64,000 bases of DNA, from assembly GCA_964017235.1 (NCBI GenBank), contig OZ024936.1:48287028-48351027 (forward strand), read 5' to 3'. Under the pieces are notes generated by a model. The model ran no database searches. It worked only from the letters and a program-made list of their open reading frames with translations, and had not been told where the DNA came from. Of the stretch, positions 41,148 to 53,760 are shown in pieces (position 1 is the stretch's first letter; each line of letters begins with the position of its first letter). The translations under genes and the position numbers were made by a program. This DNA is from Sabellastarte sp. h YS-2021 (taxonomy: Eukaryota > Annelida > Polychaeta > Sabellida > Sabellidae).

Positions 41148-41281
41148 GAAATAGACAACTCCGAGCTCGGGGTTATAGGCGATTTTACAACGATTAGCGC
41201 ATTAGAATGCGCCTTTGTGATCCTAATATCGCTAATCGTTGTAAAATCGCGTACAACCCCTTACTCGTCGTTGTCTATTTC
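41148..41281. mobile_element. Foldback MITE, TA target (134 bp)
   Basis: GAAATAGACAAC and GTTGTCTATTTC are inverted ends between TA dinucleotides (41146-41147, 41282-41283). The inner arms 'gcgattttacaacgattagc' pair along nearly the whole length. It shares the right TA with the next element. Confidence 0.8.
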
Positions 41282-41283
41282 TA

Positions 41284-42726
41284 CACGGGGCGACAGCAAT
41301 TGGGCCACCGAAGACAAGTTTTATAAGCCGTGATTCGTAGTTACAAGGTGTTGGATAAGAAAACATATATAAAGTCGTCTAACAAATATATTTATAAAAT
41401 AAACCAGTAACTAAAACAAAAATAAATATTTTATCAGTTTAACAGAACTTTTTTTTTGAATAATGCAAAATGAGAAAATTATTGAAAATGCGACAGCAAT
41501 TGGGCCCCTAATATAACACAATATAAATATGATTTTTTTTTTTCAATCTGTCTACATTTTTAATATATAGCATAAATTTCTATCGATTTTTTATCTCAAA
41601 AAAGGGGTTTTACATAAAAATAAAACTTAAAAATTTCAATGACATGGGTAGCTAAAAATAGACCAGGCTATGCTAACCCCATCATCAGAAGGTTTGGCAG
41701 TACAAAAAGAGAATCAGTAAAATGAATTATGAAATTCTTATTTCTTGCTTGATTTTTACAAATAGTATATCATTTTAAAGCTAACATCTAACACAAATCA
41801 CCTACACTGGCAAATACAGCTGCGGTTATTAAAAACACAATTGAAAAATAGAACAAAGACTTTGTAATAAATAAAAAAAAATTATCAAAATAGTTTGTGA
41901 TTTCCTTCTGATTTGTGGATGAAGTATTATTGTAATTAATGCAGCTGGAATATTTTAATTTTTAAAATATTCAAAATTTAAAGTTGGTTTCTCCACTGAG
42001 TATTTTTAACATGAATAAAAAAGTTACCATAGCCACTGTTGCCAGGATGATGTCATTATGGAAGTTTTGGGGAAATCCCTACATGTACTGCCTTGCCACC
42101 AATTATGGTCAGTGTACCAATTATGGTCACCCCCAGCCGGTCAAATAAAAGTAAATGCCATGGTGAGGAAAACATGAAGTAATTGTAAACAGCTAGAGTA
42201 ATCCTATTCTAAATAACAAAAGATTATTAAAATATATTTTTAAAGGCTAAACATTAAGTTATATTTGCAGAGCACCACAGATCAAACATTATTTTCTGTT
42301 ATATCAGTGGCTAAAATAATGGGGTGACCATAATTGGTATGAAGAAATTCCAGTTGTTCGGGTGATAATAGGGCATTTTTGGTGCAATGTACATGTACAG
42401 AGGAAATTGGTTGTGCTGAAACGAAGGCAAAACTTTGGATTAGTAAAATAAACACACACTAATTAATATCTGTAGTGTTATTTTCATTTATTGAAGCACA
42501 GGAATTAATTTTCCTACACAGACGTGACCATAATTGGTGGCCAGGCAGTACTATTTTTAGATTGAATAGTTTTTATTCTCAAAAACGTTTATTAGTGAAA
42601 TAAAATAAACTAAAACTGTGTAATGCACTGATCTATCATAACAAGTTGATTTTAAAGTTTAAAATTTCACCTTATATATTGTGAAAAGTATTTTAGTAAA
42701 AACGGCCCAATCGCTGTCGCCCCGTG
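41284..42726. mobile_element. TA-target element with GC-rich ends (1.44 kb)
   Basis: CACGGGGCGACAGCAATTGG and its inverted partner (CCAATCGCTGTCGCCCCGTG) lie between TA dinucleotides (41282-41283, 42727-42728). A partial internal copy of the end ('gcgacagcaattgggcc') lies at 41491. It carries no transposase and holds a nested MITE. Confidence 0.8.
42088..42548. mobile_element. TA-target MITE, CTGCCTGGC family, copy 1
   Basis: CTGCCTTGCCACCAATTATG and inverted CATAATTGGTGGCCAGGCAG lie between TA dinucleotides. Related ends (CTGCCTGGCGCCATA) occur at 61343-61814. Confidence 0.85.
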
Positions 42727-42973
42727 TATAGCAATTTGTGGGCGATAACGTAAGAATTTATGGAAGTGGCGCCTACAAAGGCATAGGCTTTTCAGAGTGA
42801 TGACAGTAATATAATGTAACGAAGGCGTAGATTATATATCATACTTTGAAGTAATACACTAACCAAAAGATATGTAATACAGTGCAGAAAAGAAAAGCGC
42901 TTACCCACAACCAAACTTAGTGAAAAAAACCCGAAAGTGGACATAGTAAAGCATCACTACTGCAACAGTAGGC

Positions 42974-44214
42974 GTATTTCACAAGGTACATTCTAAAACT
43001 CGGACTTCTGTCCAACTTGGAATTCTACTTGGACTAAACGGCGATAGCGGCGATGGGATGGGGGGGGGGGGGGGGGGGGGGGCAGCGGCGACAGGTTTGG
43101 GAGGGTGGGGGAGGGGCTGTGTTATGCATTAATTTAGCCAATCAAATGCAAGAGGGTTATATAGGGGCTCGCCATTTCCAAACTGGACAGAAATAAATCG
43201 CCGCTTGTGGCTCTTAATTATATATTTGTAAAATATAGTTAGAAACCCCATCGTAGCCTCACGTTTTCATCACTCTGTGGGTGTACAACTACCAGCATTT
43301 GATATTTTATTTGTTTTAAATATTGCGAGAAGGCAGAGTGAGGTGCGGTGACAGTAAAATATTGCTGGATCTAAGTTAATAAAAAAAATAAATAAAAATA
43401 TCTCCTGGCCATCGCCGCCCCACACCCCCTCCCCATTTCCAAGTTGGACAGGAAAGCCATCGCCGCAAATATGAGGCTCCAGATGGGGGTCCAGATAAAA
43501 CTTGTTTTTCTAGAAATATATAATAAACTGACAGAGATCACAGATTTTCTGCAATATTGGTAGTATTTTACAAATAATTATTAAAAAGACATCACAACCA
43601 TCGCCGCTTGCCTTGGACAATAAACTGCTGGCCAACAACCCTTACATCCCCTCCCCATCGCCGCTGTTGCCGCTTTACTTGGACTGTCGCCGCTATCGCC
43701 GCTGGCCATCTACCCCTCCTCACTTCTTCTCAATTAAAATTAACGTCGCCGATATTAGTCCAAGCGGCGATGGAATCGCCGCTTTTGTCCGACTTTTAGG
43801 AAGAACCATTTCACAACCATAATCCGTCGAATCTAGATTCGTCAGATCAACAGATTCGCTTGTGATGTGACTTGAATCTGAATCCGGATTATGAATCCGT
43901 TGATCTGCCTCGAGAGGTAGATCAATGGATTCAGAGTCCTTGGATTACCCATAAATCTTTGTAAAATAATGGCGGCAACATGTGGCAAAAAATTTTAACA
44001 TTTGGGAAATTTTTATTATATTGTAATATGATAATATTATTTTACTATATATTGGCATATATTAATATATTATATTTATGTCGGTTCATCTTATTTTCAT
44101 ATTTTGGATTCAGATCTATAGAAAATTGCATTTCACGAAACTAGCTAATCCAACAAATCCAAATCTGAATCTAGATTCAACGGATTATACAGATTCTTGT
44201 TTGTGAAATACGCC
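42974..44214. mobile_element. Foldback element with CGCCG-rich interior (1.24 kb)
   Basis: The outer ends GGCGTATTTCACAA / TTGTGAAATACGCC are inverted. A second, inner inverted pair (GGTACATTCTAAAACTCGGA, 42986, and its partner near 43805) encloses many GGCGATAG/CGCCGCT repeats on opposite strands and a 23-base G run. From 43815 on there are palindromic 'gaatctagattc' phrases, repeated again at 44230-44330. Open frames at 43608 are repeat-derived. Confidence 0.6.
43060..43082. repeat. Homopolymer run of 23 G
   Basis: Uninterrupted G run. It is likely length-variable, and the assembly may be unreliable here. Confidence 0.9.
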
Positions 44215-44339
44215 TAGTAGGCATATTTCAAAACCGCAATCCGTCGAATCTAGATTCAGATTTGGATTCTTTGGATTAGCTAGATTTGTGAAATACAATT
44301 TTCTGTAGATCTGAATCCAACTTTAAAACATAACATAAA

Positions 44340-45080
44340 CAAACATAAATATAATATATTATTGTAAATTATGATGCAGTAATATACACCTGGTAACAGT
44401 CGATCCGAACATTTTATTGATTTTTGCATCACGTCTGTATTAAACTCAATCTGTTATCAAACCTCTGTGCTGTAAAATGGAGATACATATTTTACTTTAA
44501 TATATATAATAATTTCAGTTTACTTTCATAATCGTTTGTGTATCTTGAGTACTGATTAACACAAGGACCTACTCAGTGGTCCACATAGGTAAATGGGACA
44601 GTGAAACCGAACGCAATCTAACAACAATATTGAAACAGTAGGCAGCTTGGGCAGGATTCCTCAGTGGTTGGATGATCATTCATTATTTCATAAATAAAAT
44701 AAAGTGGGCCGTTGGGACACTTGTGGTATGTATAAGGCAGTAGTAAACTAAGATTGTCACTTGCAAATCACTATGCAATATGAAAATACATTTTATTGAT
44801 GATCAAAATATTTCTAATGCTTGCAGTATAATTTACTCCATTATTACTCAAAATGGATAATAATAAACACAAGTACTTGAAATAAATTGTGTGGTTTTTT
44901 GCTCATTGTATAAATTTCTAATTTATTATATGACTTTTATAGCGCTCAATCTCCATCAAAAGACAGACTCTAAGGCACTCTAAGGCAAGTTAATGAATAT
45001 GCTTATTATGATTATCATTCTAGCTTTTTTCATTTTTTTTTTCTCCTGATTAAGGAGAAAAACATTATCTTTCAGTTTCT
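44340..45080. other. Intergenic, unassigned
   Basis: AT-rich, with no element or gene recognised. Confidence 0.35.
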
Positions 45081-45665
45081 GGGCTGGGATTCACAAAAGG
45101 TCTTAAGCAAAAAATTGTCATAACTTTAAGAGAAAAGTCTTAACTGTGCAAGAATTTTGTCAAAGTTAAGTTTTTTGCTTAGACAAAATGGGATTCACAA
45201 AAGGTCTTAGACAAAAATTTGTCTTAGATTTTGTCATAACTTTAAGACCACTGCAGGGCAGACTTAAGTCATTTTTAAAATATTCCATTGCATGTATTTA
45301 CATTTTACCCTTTGTTATGAAAACAACATATATACTATGGGGATCTATACTTCCTCACAATAAAACATAAATATTACTATTTTTACATAACTTTACAAAA
45401 AAAGTAACAAATTTGTTTTATAATTTTAAAGAGAATGTTTGGTGTATTTATCAATGAAAAATGTTTTGGTTTTACTAAAATTTGTTAATTTGAATTCAAA
45501 ATAGCTAAGACTTTTTGCACAAATTTTGTTTCAGCTAAGATTTTGCTAAGCACTTTTTGTGAATCCCAATTTAAGAGAAATCTCAGCTAAGACAAAAGTC
45601 ATAACTTTAAGATTTGTCTAAGCAAAAAAATGCCTAAACTTAAGACCTTTTGTGAATCCCAGCCC
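45081..45665. mobile_element. Foldback MITE with ends GGGCTGGGATTCACAAAAGG
   Basis: The end and its perfect inverted partner (CCTTTTGTGAATCCCAGCCC) extend through 'tcttaag', and the arms continue to pair imperfectly far inward ('cttaagcaaaaa', 'cataactttaag'). The target duplication is not resolved, so the superfamily is open. Confidence 0.8.
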
Positions 45666-46375
45666 TGGTAATAAATGGTCAGACTAATCATTTACAATTC
45701 ATGTTAGTTTATTTGTGATGGAGGTCAATCTCAATGGTAAAACCGAGCATAACCTCACGGCTAGGTTACATAGGTGGGCGATAATCCCACTTCACTTTTT
45801 AAAAGACAACTTACAAAGAATATACTCTACAATTCTTAATCAAATCTTCATTAAATATAAAATGTCATGTTAGAATTGCAATAACACACTCCTAGCATGG
45901 GGTTATGCAGGGTTTTACAACTCATAGCTCATTAGAAACACTCAGGCATCGCCTTCGTGTTACTAACATCACTATTCCTTGTGTATTTAAAAAATGTTAA
46001 AATATTATTATCTCTCACAGTATTAAATTGACGAGTTCTCAATTTAAGGCATTATAAATTTAACAGTGGTATTAACATATTAAAATATACAGTATTATGG
46101 TAATATTAATAATAAAAAGATAACCCATAAATTGGTTATAATGAAATTACTATAGCAAAGCTGTTTTAGTTATTTAGGGCACAGCCTAAATAAGTAGTAG
46201 TCTAACTTCAACTATCTCCATTTCATACATTTCTAATATTGTATTTGTAATTTATAATATTTAGTTAAATGTTAAAAATGTTGATAGGATTTGTCGAATT
46301 AGATTTGTTAAGATTTGTAGAAATATACAACTGATTGTACCAAACTAGAATGAAATAAATCCATTATTATTATTA
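45666..46375. other. Intergenic; contains a relative of the 41134 element end
   Basis: 45860-45945 matches 41132-41190 ('tgtcatgttagaatt', 'ggggttatgcagggttttac'). The remainder is AT-rich and unassigned. Confidence 0.45.
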
Positions 46376-46470
46376 AACTGTCAACCAACGTCAGACAACT
46401 ACCAGCTTTCCCATATGAGGTTAGGCCAGGATTCAAATTCTGATTTCAGAGGTAGGAAGCGAGTGTGGTT
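46376..46470 (-). mobile_element. SINE fragment
   Basis: 'aactaccagctttcccatat' and 'tttcagaggtaggaagcgag' match the central and head parts of the SINE at 59484-59718. Confidence 0.6.
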
Positions 46471-46929
46471 TCTATGACCCCCCCTATAGAAACAGTAGAA
46501 TGGAACCACTCTATTTTGTGGGATTGAATAAATATCACAATAAAAGTTCTGAATGGCATACGACTGCACTGCATTTAGGCCTTGCAAGTGAAATGCCTGA
46601 GAGACAATCCCTTAGTCACAATATTTAAATGTAATGATGACTTTTATAGTGATTCATTGAGCCAAAAAAGGAGAAAAAATCAGAAATCTGAGACATAGCA
46701 GCTGACACCAGAGAGACACCAGTAATACAGGAGAGCTATGGAGGATAGCCTTATCGAAAGATGACAGAGATACCAATGTTCATGTGTCAGCAGACACCAG
46801 AATTGATATAATATGAATGGGGCACTTGAAAAAAAATGTTGCAATCAGGTGTGCGCTCAATGAAGGCTCTCTGTACTTCAATAATATAAAAAGGCTTTTA
46901 TTCTGTGTATCTGATAATGCATTAGTCAC

Positions 46930-48130
46930 ATGTTCAATGGCCTTCCCATGTCAAGCAACTCATATACCAGATTGAATGCAGCATAAACTGAAAAATACTC
47001 CCTTTGTCATGTCTACTGCTAATTCTATAGTTGATCTTTATGAACAATATTTGCATGATTGGGGTGATGTTCTTGATAGGCATGCAGCACTTGTATCCAG
47101 ACTGACAAATAAAGATTCTGGGAATTGGTTGCCTGATTCTTATCGACTTGCAAAGCCCCTTAGATGCCAATTTGACTAAACTTCGTGAAGGTCAAGAATC
47201 CAATGAAGAAAAGTAAGCTTTATCATCAATTGCTTGGCGTAATATGCTTGTGAATAAGGATAAGTCAGACTATTACAGTAAACTGATCTAAAAAATAGTC
47301 ACAAATCTAGAAAGTTATGGCAACAACTGTGCAAAACCCTATAAACAGGGGTCTGAAGTGACACTTCCATCCCATGAGTCTGACAAGTCACTGGCGAACC
47401 AGTTTGCACCCTATTTTTTCAGAGGAAATACATACTTTTGTTCCCTCTAGTACTGAAAATGATGTTCATCTTCCTTTAAATTCACTAAAAATTACTAACT
47501 TTACTGAAATATCTGAAGAAGCTATTGATAAAATAACCAGAAACTCACCTGCAAAATCTTGCCTGTTACGTCCATGGCCCACATTTCTTATCAAAGAATG
47601 TACTGACATGCTACTCCGATCAATTACAAAGTTCATCTACTGCTCATGTACTCACTGAGAAGCATTTCCCTGATAGTTTCGAAACTGCTGTCGTAATTCT
47701 TCTTCCTGCTGATGATCTGAAAAACTATATAATCCTGTATCCAACCTTAATTTATATCAAAACTGATTGAACTTGTTGTGGTTAAGCAACTGCTAGAACA
47801 TATCTATGTACATGACTTAGACCCCCATATACCAGTCACTGTGCACTTATTCCAGGAGAGATTTAAGCACTATAATAGCCCAATTAGAATTAGAATAAGC
47901 AATGCCAATGATACTTGTTCTGATTAACAAATTATTAATAATTGCCCTGAACTTTCAGATGGTGAATGGTCAGCTTCTTCATGACACCAACTTTATCCTT
48001 GTTGCATATGATGCATTTGCTTTATACACACGGCTTATGAAGGATTCTCCAAGATGGAATTGATCGATACTGAGAAAATCATAGTGTCATGGGACAATCA
48101 CAACAAAAAAGACACATAATTTTTGGAGTT
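46930..48130 (+). pseudogene. Decayed LINE (non-LTR retrotransposon) fragment
   Basis: Broken frames read NSIVDLYEQYLHDWGDVLDR, HAALVSRLTNKD and WLPDSYRLAKPL (end of the endonuclease/linker region), then VNKDKSDYYSKLI, SLANQFAPYF, SPAKSCLLRPWPTFLIKEC and PDSFETAVVI, the lead into a reverse transcriptase of the CR1/Jockey type. Many stops and frameshifts are present, with nothing left of the catalytic core. The downstream part fades out before 48130. Confidence 0.75.
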
Positions 48131-48840
48131 AAGTCTAAGCATACATTTCTATGAAAATCAATGCGTCAAGCAGCATTCCTCTTTAAAGTCGATTTTAAAT
48201 TACACTTTCACTAATACATCAATTGTTGTAAAATATATAAGTATACAAATACATGCTAAGATGTAGAAGATTGCAGTGCTACTTGTATGTAAATCCACGG
48301 AAAATATGATGCATAAAAATTTGAATGATATAAAAACACCATACTCGCTATAACCAATATTAAATTATGCGTATGCTTATTAATAATTATAAACAAATTA
48401 ATAATAATCAACTTTCCGATAACATCAACAATGGTTTGAAGGAATCACCATCACTTACACTTACGTAGAAATTAAACAGTGTTCTCACTTAACTAAAACC
48501 AAATTTATTATTAACCAAAGCTATTATCATGAAGTACAATTGTATTAAAGGACAAAGTGCATTTATCTCACCCTTGCATCCTCACAGAACATATAAAGAC
48601 AAATCTAGTTTCCAAAATGTATTAACATGATTCTATTATATTGTAGGGGACTGGACCTACAAGCAGATTACACAGCTGACGTTATTTCATTAATCTGAAC
48701 TATGACCTGACCTAATTGTGTTATCTCGTTCTCTTTAGTAATTAACGTGTAGCTCAAGTTTCAGGATTTGTGTCCAGGGGTTCTTTACCAGTCCCACTTA
48801 ACCACTCCTTCGGAGAACTCAATAACATCAACCAGCTCCA
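48131..48840. other. Intergenic, unassigned
   Basis: AT-rich and non-coding. Confidence 0.35.
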
Positions 48841-48884
48841 GGTCCTTGAGCCATGTCAGCTTATCATAAACTTGCTTTAGTTGC

Positions 48885-49348
48885 CTCCATCTGACAATGT
48901 TACTGTTGCAGCTTTGTCCTGGTGTCCTCCATCAGATAATATTACTAGACTAGATTGATTACTTATTACAGCTTTGACCCCGTTTCCCCCATCTGATCAA
49001 ATTACTTAACCAGGTTAGCCTATTATAGCTTTGCCCTGATTTCCTCCATCTAACAACATTACTTGACTAGGTTAGCTTATTACAGCTTTGCACTGGTTTC
49101 CTCCATCTAACAATTACTTGACCAGGTAAGTTTATTACAGCTTTGCCCCGATTTCCTCCATCTAACAGTATTTCTTGACCAGGTTAGCTTGTAACAGCTT
49201 TGCTCTGGTTTCCTTCATCTAACAATGTTACTTGACCAGGTTAGCTTGTTACAGCTTTGCCCTGGTTTCCTCCAGCTAACAATGTTACTTGACCAGGTTA
49301 GCTTGTTACAGCTTTGCCCTGGTTTCCTCCATCTAACAGTATTACTTA
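48885..49348. repeat. ~58 bp minisatellite, about eight units
   Basis: 'acagctttgccctggtttcc', 'tccatctaacaatgttactt' and 'gaccaggttagctt' recur every 55-60 bp, with better homogeneity toward the right end. Confidence 0.9.
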
Positions 49349-49349
49349 A

Positions 49350-50680
49350 TTAGATAATTATTTTTCTCCAGTAGAGTGTCTCTGCCAGGTTGGGTTTTCC
49401 TTGACAAGATCCTGGTATTCATGATTTCCAGTGTAGGACACCCAACACCTACTTATGTGTACCCTCATAATACTGGTTCCCCGTTGTTAGTAAATGGGAG
49501 AAAAATAAAAAAAAGAAAAAACAAAAGAAACCACAAGAAGAACCAGAAATACAAGAAATAAGGTAGCAGCTGTTTATGTAAACCAAATAGAGATAGAAAA
49601 AAAATCATAGGCCACATGTAAATAACAACATGGAAAACTCAAATAAATCTCACTCAATCAACACAGAGGTACAACAATTAGCATGGGTTAAAACTACGGA
49701 TTTCAGAGCCACTTTTAGCAGAAAGGTATAAACAAAGTGCCAACCAAATAGATTGAATTATAATAGACATATACTACACCAGATAATAAAAAGGCACATT
49801 TTCATAACTTCTCATTCCCTGAACATTTGCATGCTAATAATATTTCATTAAAATTGCCCTACAGAAACCACCCAATATATTATAAAATTTTCATTGAAAA
49901 CAAAGGCTAAATCATTAAGAAACTACAAGCAGTGAATAACTGAGAACTAATTCTGTACAGATCCAATATACAGCCCAACACCAAGACTATCTAAAGTTCA
50001 ATATATACACAAATTTCCTCTCCCACAGCTTTTCCCACTATAGCCAATTATGTCACATTTTTCACTTTTTATGTTCTGTTTCTCTGTATCTAACAAGCCC
50101 CTTGTTAACTGAGATTCATCTTCAACAAATTCTAATCCCAATGTTCCTACCTATAACTACCAAGTACCATCTAAACAGACTAAATAATCTTATTAAAAAT
50201 ATACAAAATAAATGCCTCTATCCTTATCCAGTATCCTGTTATAATATCCATCCAGAGTGCCAAACTTATAACCCTAAGTTATCCTCTCAATAGCCATGCT
50301 TTCCTCTTTTGTTTATCTGTTTTGTTCACAGGGATACAGGCTACGGGAACGGGCTACGTTCAGTAGATGCTGGTCCTGTCATAACTGATAAACCTGGTGT
50401 AGTTTATTTTGCTTCTCTGTCCTCCAGAGTAAAAGTGAGGCAGAGCACTGCTTGTGTGTGTGTGTTTTTTTGCTTTTACATCACTGCTTTGGAATTTCCT
50501 TACCCACAGATGTACACATTTACCTCTGTACTTAACACCTGATCATGGGGAATCCCTTAGACTATGATGAGTGTTTACCAGTCTACCTGACTTTACCAGG
50601 TATTTGTTTTAATGTAAGACTAACTTAACATCACACTGTGCTTAAGTATGATCTTACAACTAACCCACTTCATAGAAACA
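49350..50680. other. Intergenic, unassigned
   Basis: Contains an A-rich stretch at 49498-49560. Open frames at 49376, 50102 and 50309 show no known protein. Confidence 0.35.
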
Positions 50681-50684
50681 CATG

Positions 50685-51170
50685 GGGTTTTATGTCACTT
50701 TCAACACTGTACAGGTCATATCACGACAGAAAGTTGGAAGGGTAGAGGAAACTAGTACACTGAAAATTATTAATTTGTCAAAATGGTGCCTAAAACAACA
50801 AGTTTCCAAATTGGCTAATTTAAATGCCATTTTCTTGTTGGATGATAGCCAAATGTTGATAACTTATTACTCAGATTAGCTGAAAACTGATGATGAGAAA
50901 AATAGTGCACTTAAGCTTATTTTCATAAGAACTTGGCCAATAACAGGTGGCCAAAATGACAAATTAATTGGACTATCAAGGTCATTTTCTTATCATAAGT
51001 TTGTCTGTTAATTTGTCCAACAAGAAAGTGACAAGTTAAAATTTTTGAATTGGGAAGTTTGTCGTTTTAGGCACCATTTTGACAAAGTCTTGACAAATTA
51101 ATGTTTGTCAGAGGTTTTCAGTGTACATACAGTTTGTCTGGGTTCTGTACTGTAAACTGCCGTCCAACTT
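50685..51170 (-). mobile_element. SINE split by a MITE
   Basis: 'ggggttttatgtcactttca' to 'aaactagta' (50685-50757) and 'catacagtttgtctgggttc' to 'gccgtccaac' (51126-51167) are consecutive parts of the SINE at 59484-59718. The tRNA head is absent, cut where the Gypsy LTR begins. Confidence 0.8.
50758..51123. mobile_element. Palindromic TA-target MITE (366 bp)
   Basis: CACTGAAAA and TTTTCAGTG lie between TA dinucleotides (50756-50757, 51124-51125). Long inner arms, such as 'tttgtcaaaatggtgcctaa' and its inverse, make it a foldback. The SINE reads through when it is removed with one TA. Confidence 0.88.
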
Positions 51171-51171
51171 A

Positions 51172-51595
51172 TGTTTCTTTTGTTATTGAAATGACATAGA
51201 TGTGTAAGGTTAGAGATGTCAGGATCAGTCTTTCCTTCTGCATATTCTGAAACCAAGGGTTTGTTTTAAGATTGAAGTCTAGCCATTTGGCAATGCATGT
51301 TTCATTATCCAAGCCTTGTGTAAAGGACAAAGCTGTAGGGTTGCATGGTTAAAGGTTTTTGATGTCTTAGATTTACTATATTTCTATGCTAGAGTATTAT
51401 GTATAGATTTTCAGGGATTTTGATGGCTGGTGTTTTTGTATTTATAAAAGTATTGCTTTCAAACTTGCTTTTATATGAATAAAGTTTATATTTTGATAAA
51501 ATAAGTGTTTTGCTTATACTTGTACTGCAGCAGATACAAACGGAAGGGCCCACTACCACTTGAAACTTTGGGAACACCTCCTTCGGCACATTACA
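51172..51595 (+). repeat. 5' LTR, 5'-truncated
   Basis: It matches 60451-60885 from TGTTTC.TTTGTTATTGAA to the terminal TACA. The upstream ~1 kb present in the 3' LTR, including the TATA box, is missing and replaced by SINE sequence. It has an AATAAA at 51478. Confidence 0.85.
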
Positions 51596-51597
51596 AT

Positions 51598-51616
51598 TTG
51601 GTGGCAGTGGTGGGAT
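51598..51616 (+). promoter_or_regulatory. Primer-binding site
   Basis: TTGGTGGCAGTGGTGGGAT begins two bases after the LTR. TGG plus the following bases would pair with a tRNA 3' end (…CACTGCCACCA); the tRNA identity is not certain. Confidence 0.65.
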
Positions 51617-52036
51617 CTGCTGTTAAGTGAAATAGGAAAAACATATTTAATAGTTTCATGTAAGGATTTCAGCCAGGGTAAAACCTGGGTTAAAAGTATT
51701 CTCTACATGTAAAACTGAAGAGGATGACAGAGCTAGGATAGATCTTTTGCACAGTTTATGAGGCATTTAGATGAAATGGAAGGTCCATATGGGTGACAAG
51801 GTCAGTCTCAGCCCTTTGGTAGGAACAGGCTTGTATCATCAACTCCACATACCAAAGGCTCTGTAAGGGGTAATCCTCAGAATGTACATTTGACTCTTGA
51901 CCATTACATCTCCCCTGATGTAGCTTCGCCAGCACAGTTGGAATATCAACCTTTTCCAAACAGGTTCCCCTTTAGAAGGGAATTAAGGTAATTATAACTC
52001 TGAGTTCCACCAAACAGAAGATTTTGTTCCTATAGG

Positions 52037-53070
52037 ATGCTAAGGGTAGGACCCATGCATTGTAATCATAATTTAGATCAGGATGGCAGATCTAGGCAGT
52101 TTAATGATCCATCTAGTCATAGAGGGCAGGTGGTAGGACCTGTGTTTGACAGGGGTGCTGCTGATAATGTTCCTCAGGACTTCTGTGCTGTGAAAAATGT
52201 AAAATCACCTAGTTTTGACAGACAATTGAGTTTTAAGGACTTTTTATATCAGTTTGAACCTGTTGCTAAATTAGCAGGTTGGCAGGAAGAGGTGATGGCT
52301 TTAGAATCGCCAGGTAGTCTAACAGGTGCAGCTGTGGCTTTTTTGAGTGATTTGCAACCTCATGAGAGAATACATTATCCAACTTTGGTGAGGGCATTGA
52401 TGAATAGGTTTGAACCTATTAACCAGAATCCATTTTACAAGGCCCAACTTAGGAGTAGACTAGTGCACATAGGGACAGTATTACCAAAGATGCCTTTATA
52501 GAATCTTTAAAAAGTAGAGATCTTGTGTTAGCTATTTTTCAGGGAAGACCTATACCTTCAGGATGCAGTTAATATTGCATTAAAATATGAAGCATTTCAA
52601 GTTACTAGGCAGAAGAAGTCTACATATTCTGCAGTTAGGGAATGTTTTGTTGAGAGTTCATCCTGTTCTGACAGTTCACTTGTAGATAGGATTTCTCAGT
52701 TAGAGAGAGTTAGACAGTTTAAGAGTGACAAAAGTAGACAGTTGTCTAGACAGTAGAGGGATTTCCTCAACAGGTAATTAAAACTGTTGAGGAAAAATGA
52801 ATTTTGACATGTTTGCAGAGTGGTGAGGTGGGTCATTTCAAGACCAATTGTCCACAAACGAGATCTGATAAAACAGATACCTGTAATAATTCTTAAGACA
52901 AATCAAGGGCTTTGAAATGTGATAACTGTGGCAAACAGGTGCATATACTTATGGAAATTGTTGGAAAAGGGTAAAATTACAAGATAATGTTGCTATGTGT
53001 CAGTTTTGTGGACAGAAGGGCAATTACATGATTAGTTATGAGCATTACAAGGGTCATATTAGTTCCAACA
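52037..53070 (+). pseudogene. Gypsy gag remnant
   Basis: The capsid-like part is open from 52037 to 52501 (SPSFDRQLSFKDFLYQFEPV then LAGWQEEVMALESPGSLTGA). It continues after a frameshift at ~52500 (IESLKSRDLVLAIFQGRPI, then DAVNIALKYEAFQV) to Cys-rich zinc-knuckle remnants (GEVGHFKTNCP, LKCDNCGKQ, CQFCGQKG) at about 52820-53020. Several stops are present. Confidence 0.75.
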
Positions 53071-53129
53071 TGAATAGAGAGGTAAGTTTAAAAGGAACAG
53101 GCTGATATAAAGGGTCATACCTCAGCCCA

Positions 53130-53760
53130 AAAGGAAACACTTGGAGGATGGTTTGTATCTGCCCGTCATAATTGAAAGTGTAACTATGTAAGGCTTGATT
53201 AATACTGATGCCAATAGATCAATAATCAATCCTAGAAAGTTTTATTCCATTTAACTTAACTTAGACCATCTTTACAGACAATTGAAAACAAATAGTTTTG
53301 GCAAATATTAAGAAAATTAGTACTTTAGGTGAAACAACATTGTCTTTAGTTACTTGTGTGGGAATATACCCCAGAAATAAATGAACCTATCATTTTGCGA
53401 AATGACATCCTTTCTTGCAATCAGTGTCTAGTTGATGTGACAAACTCTTGCCTTCACCTCAATGGTAAAACGATGTGGTGTGCTTTGGAATCTAAGTTAG
53501 AGTGCCCTTTTTTGGTTACAACTTTCTGAAAATGTGCAAATTCCCCAAAATTCTGAGATGATCATTCCAGGTTATGTGACAAAAGAAAAAGAGGTGCCTT
53601 GGCCTGAATATTTGATGGTAGAGTCATCAGAGAGGGTTTTACATAAAGGATTAGTGTTGGCAAAGGCATTGGTTAAACGATACAATATTATTGTAACTGT
53701 CAGAATCATGAATCCTACAGATGTTCCATCACCTTTGTATAAGTAGACTGTGTTGGGTCA
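53130..53760 (+). pseudogene. Gypsy protease and linker remnant
   Basis: LPVIIESVTM and INTDANRSIINPRKF resemble the aspartic protease active-site region (normally DTGA), with the active-site glycine and frame lost. The following open stretch (53534-53746, IPGYVTKEKEVPWPEYLMVE) fits the linker before reverse transcriptase. Confidence 0.6.

Noticed and set aside
45081-45665. CTGG as target duplication for the GGGCTGGG foldback element
   Set aside because: The flanks are off by one base and CTGG overlaps the inverted end itself, so the duplication cannot be separated from the terminus.
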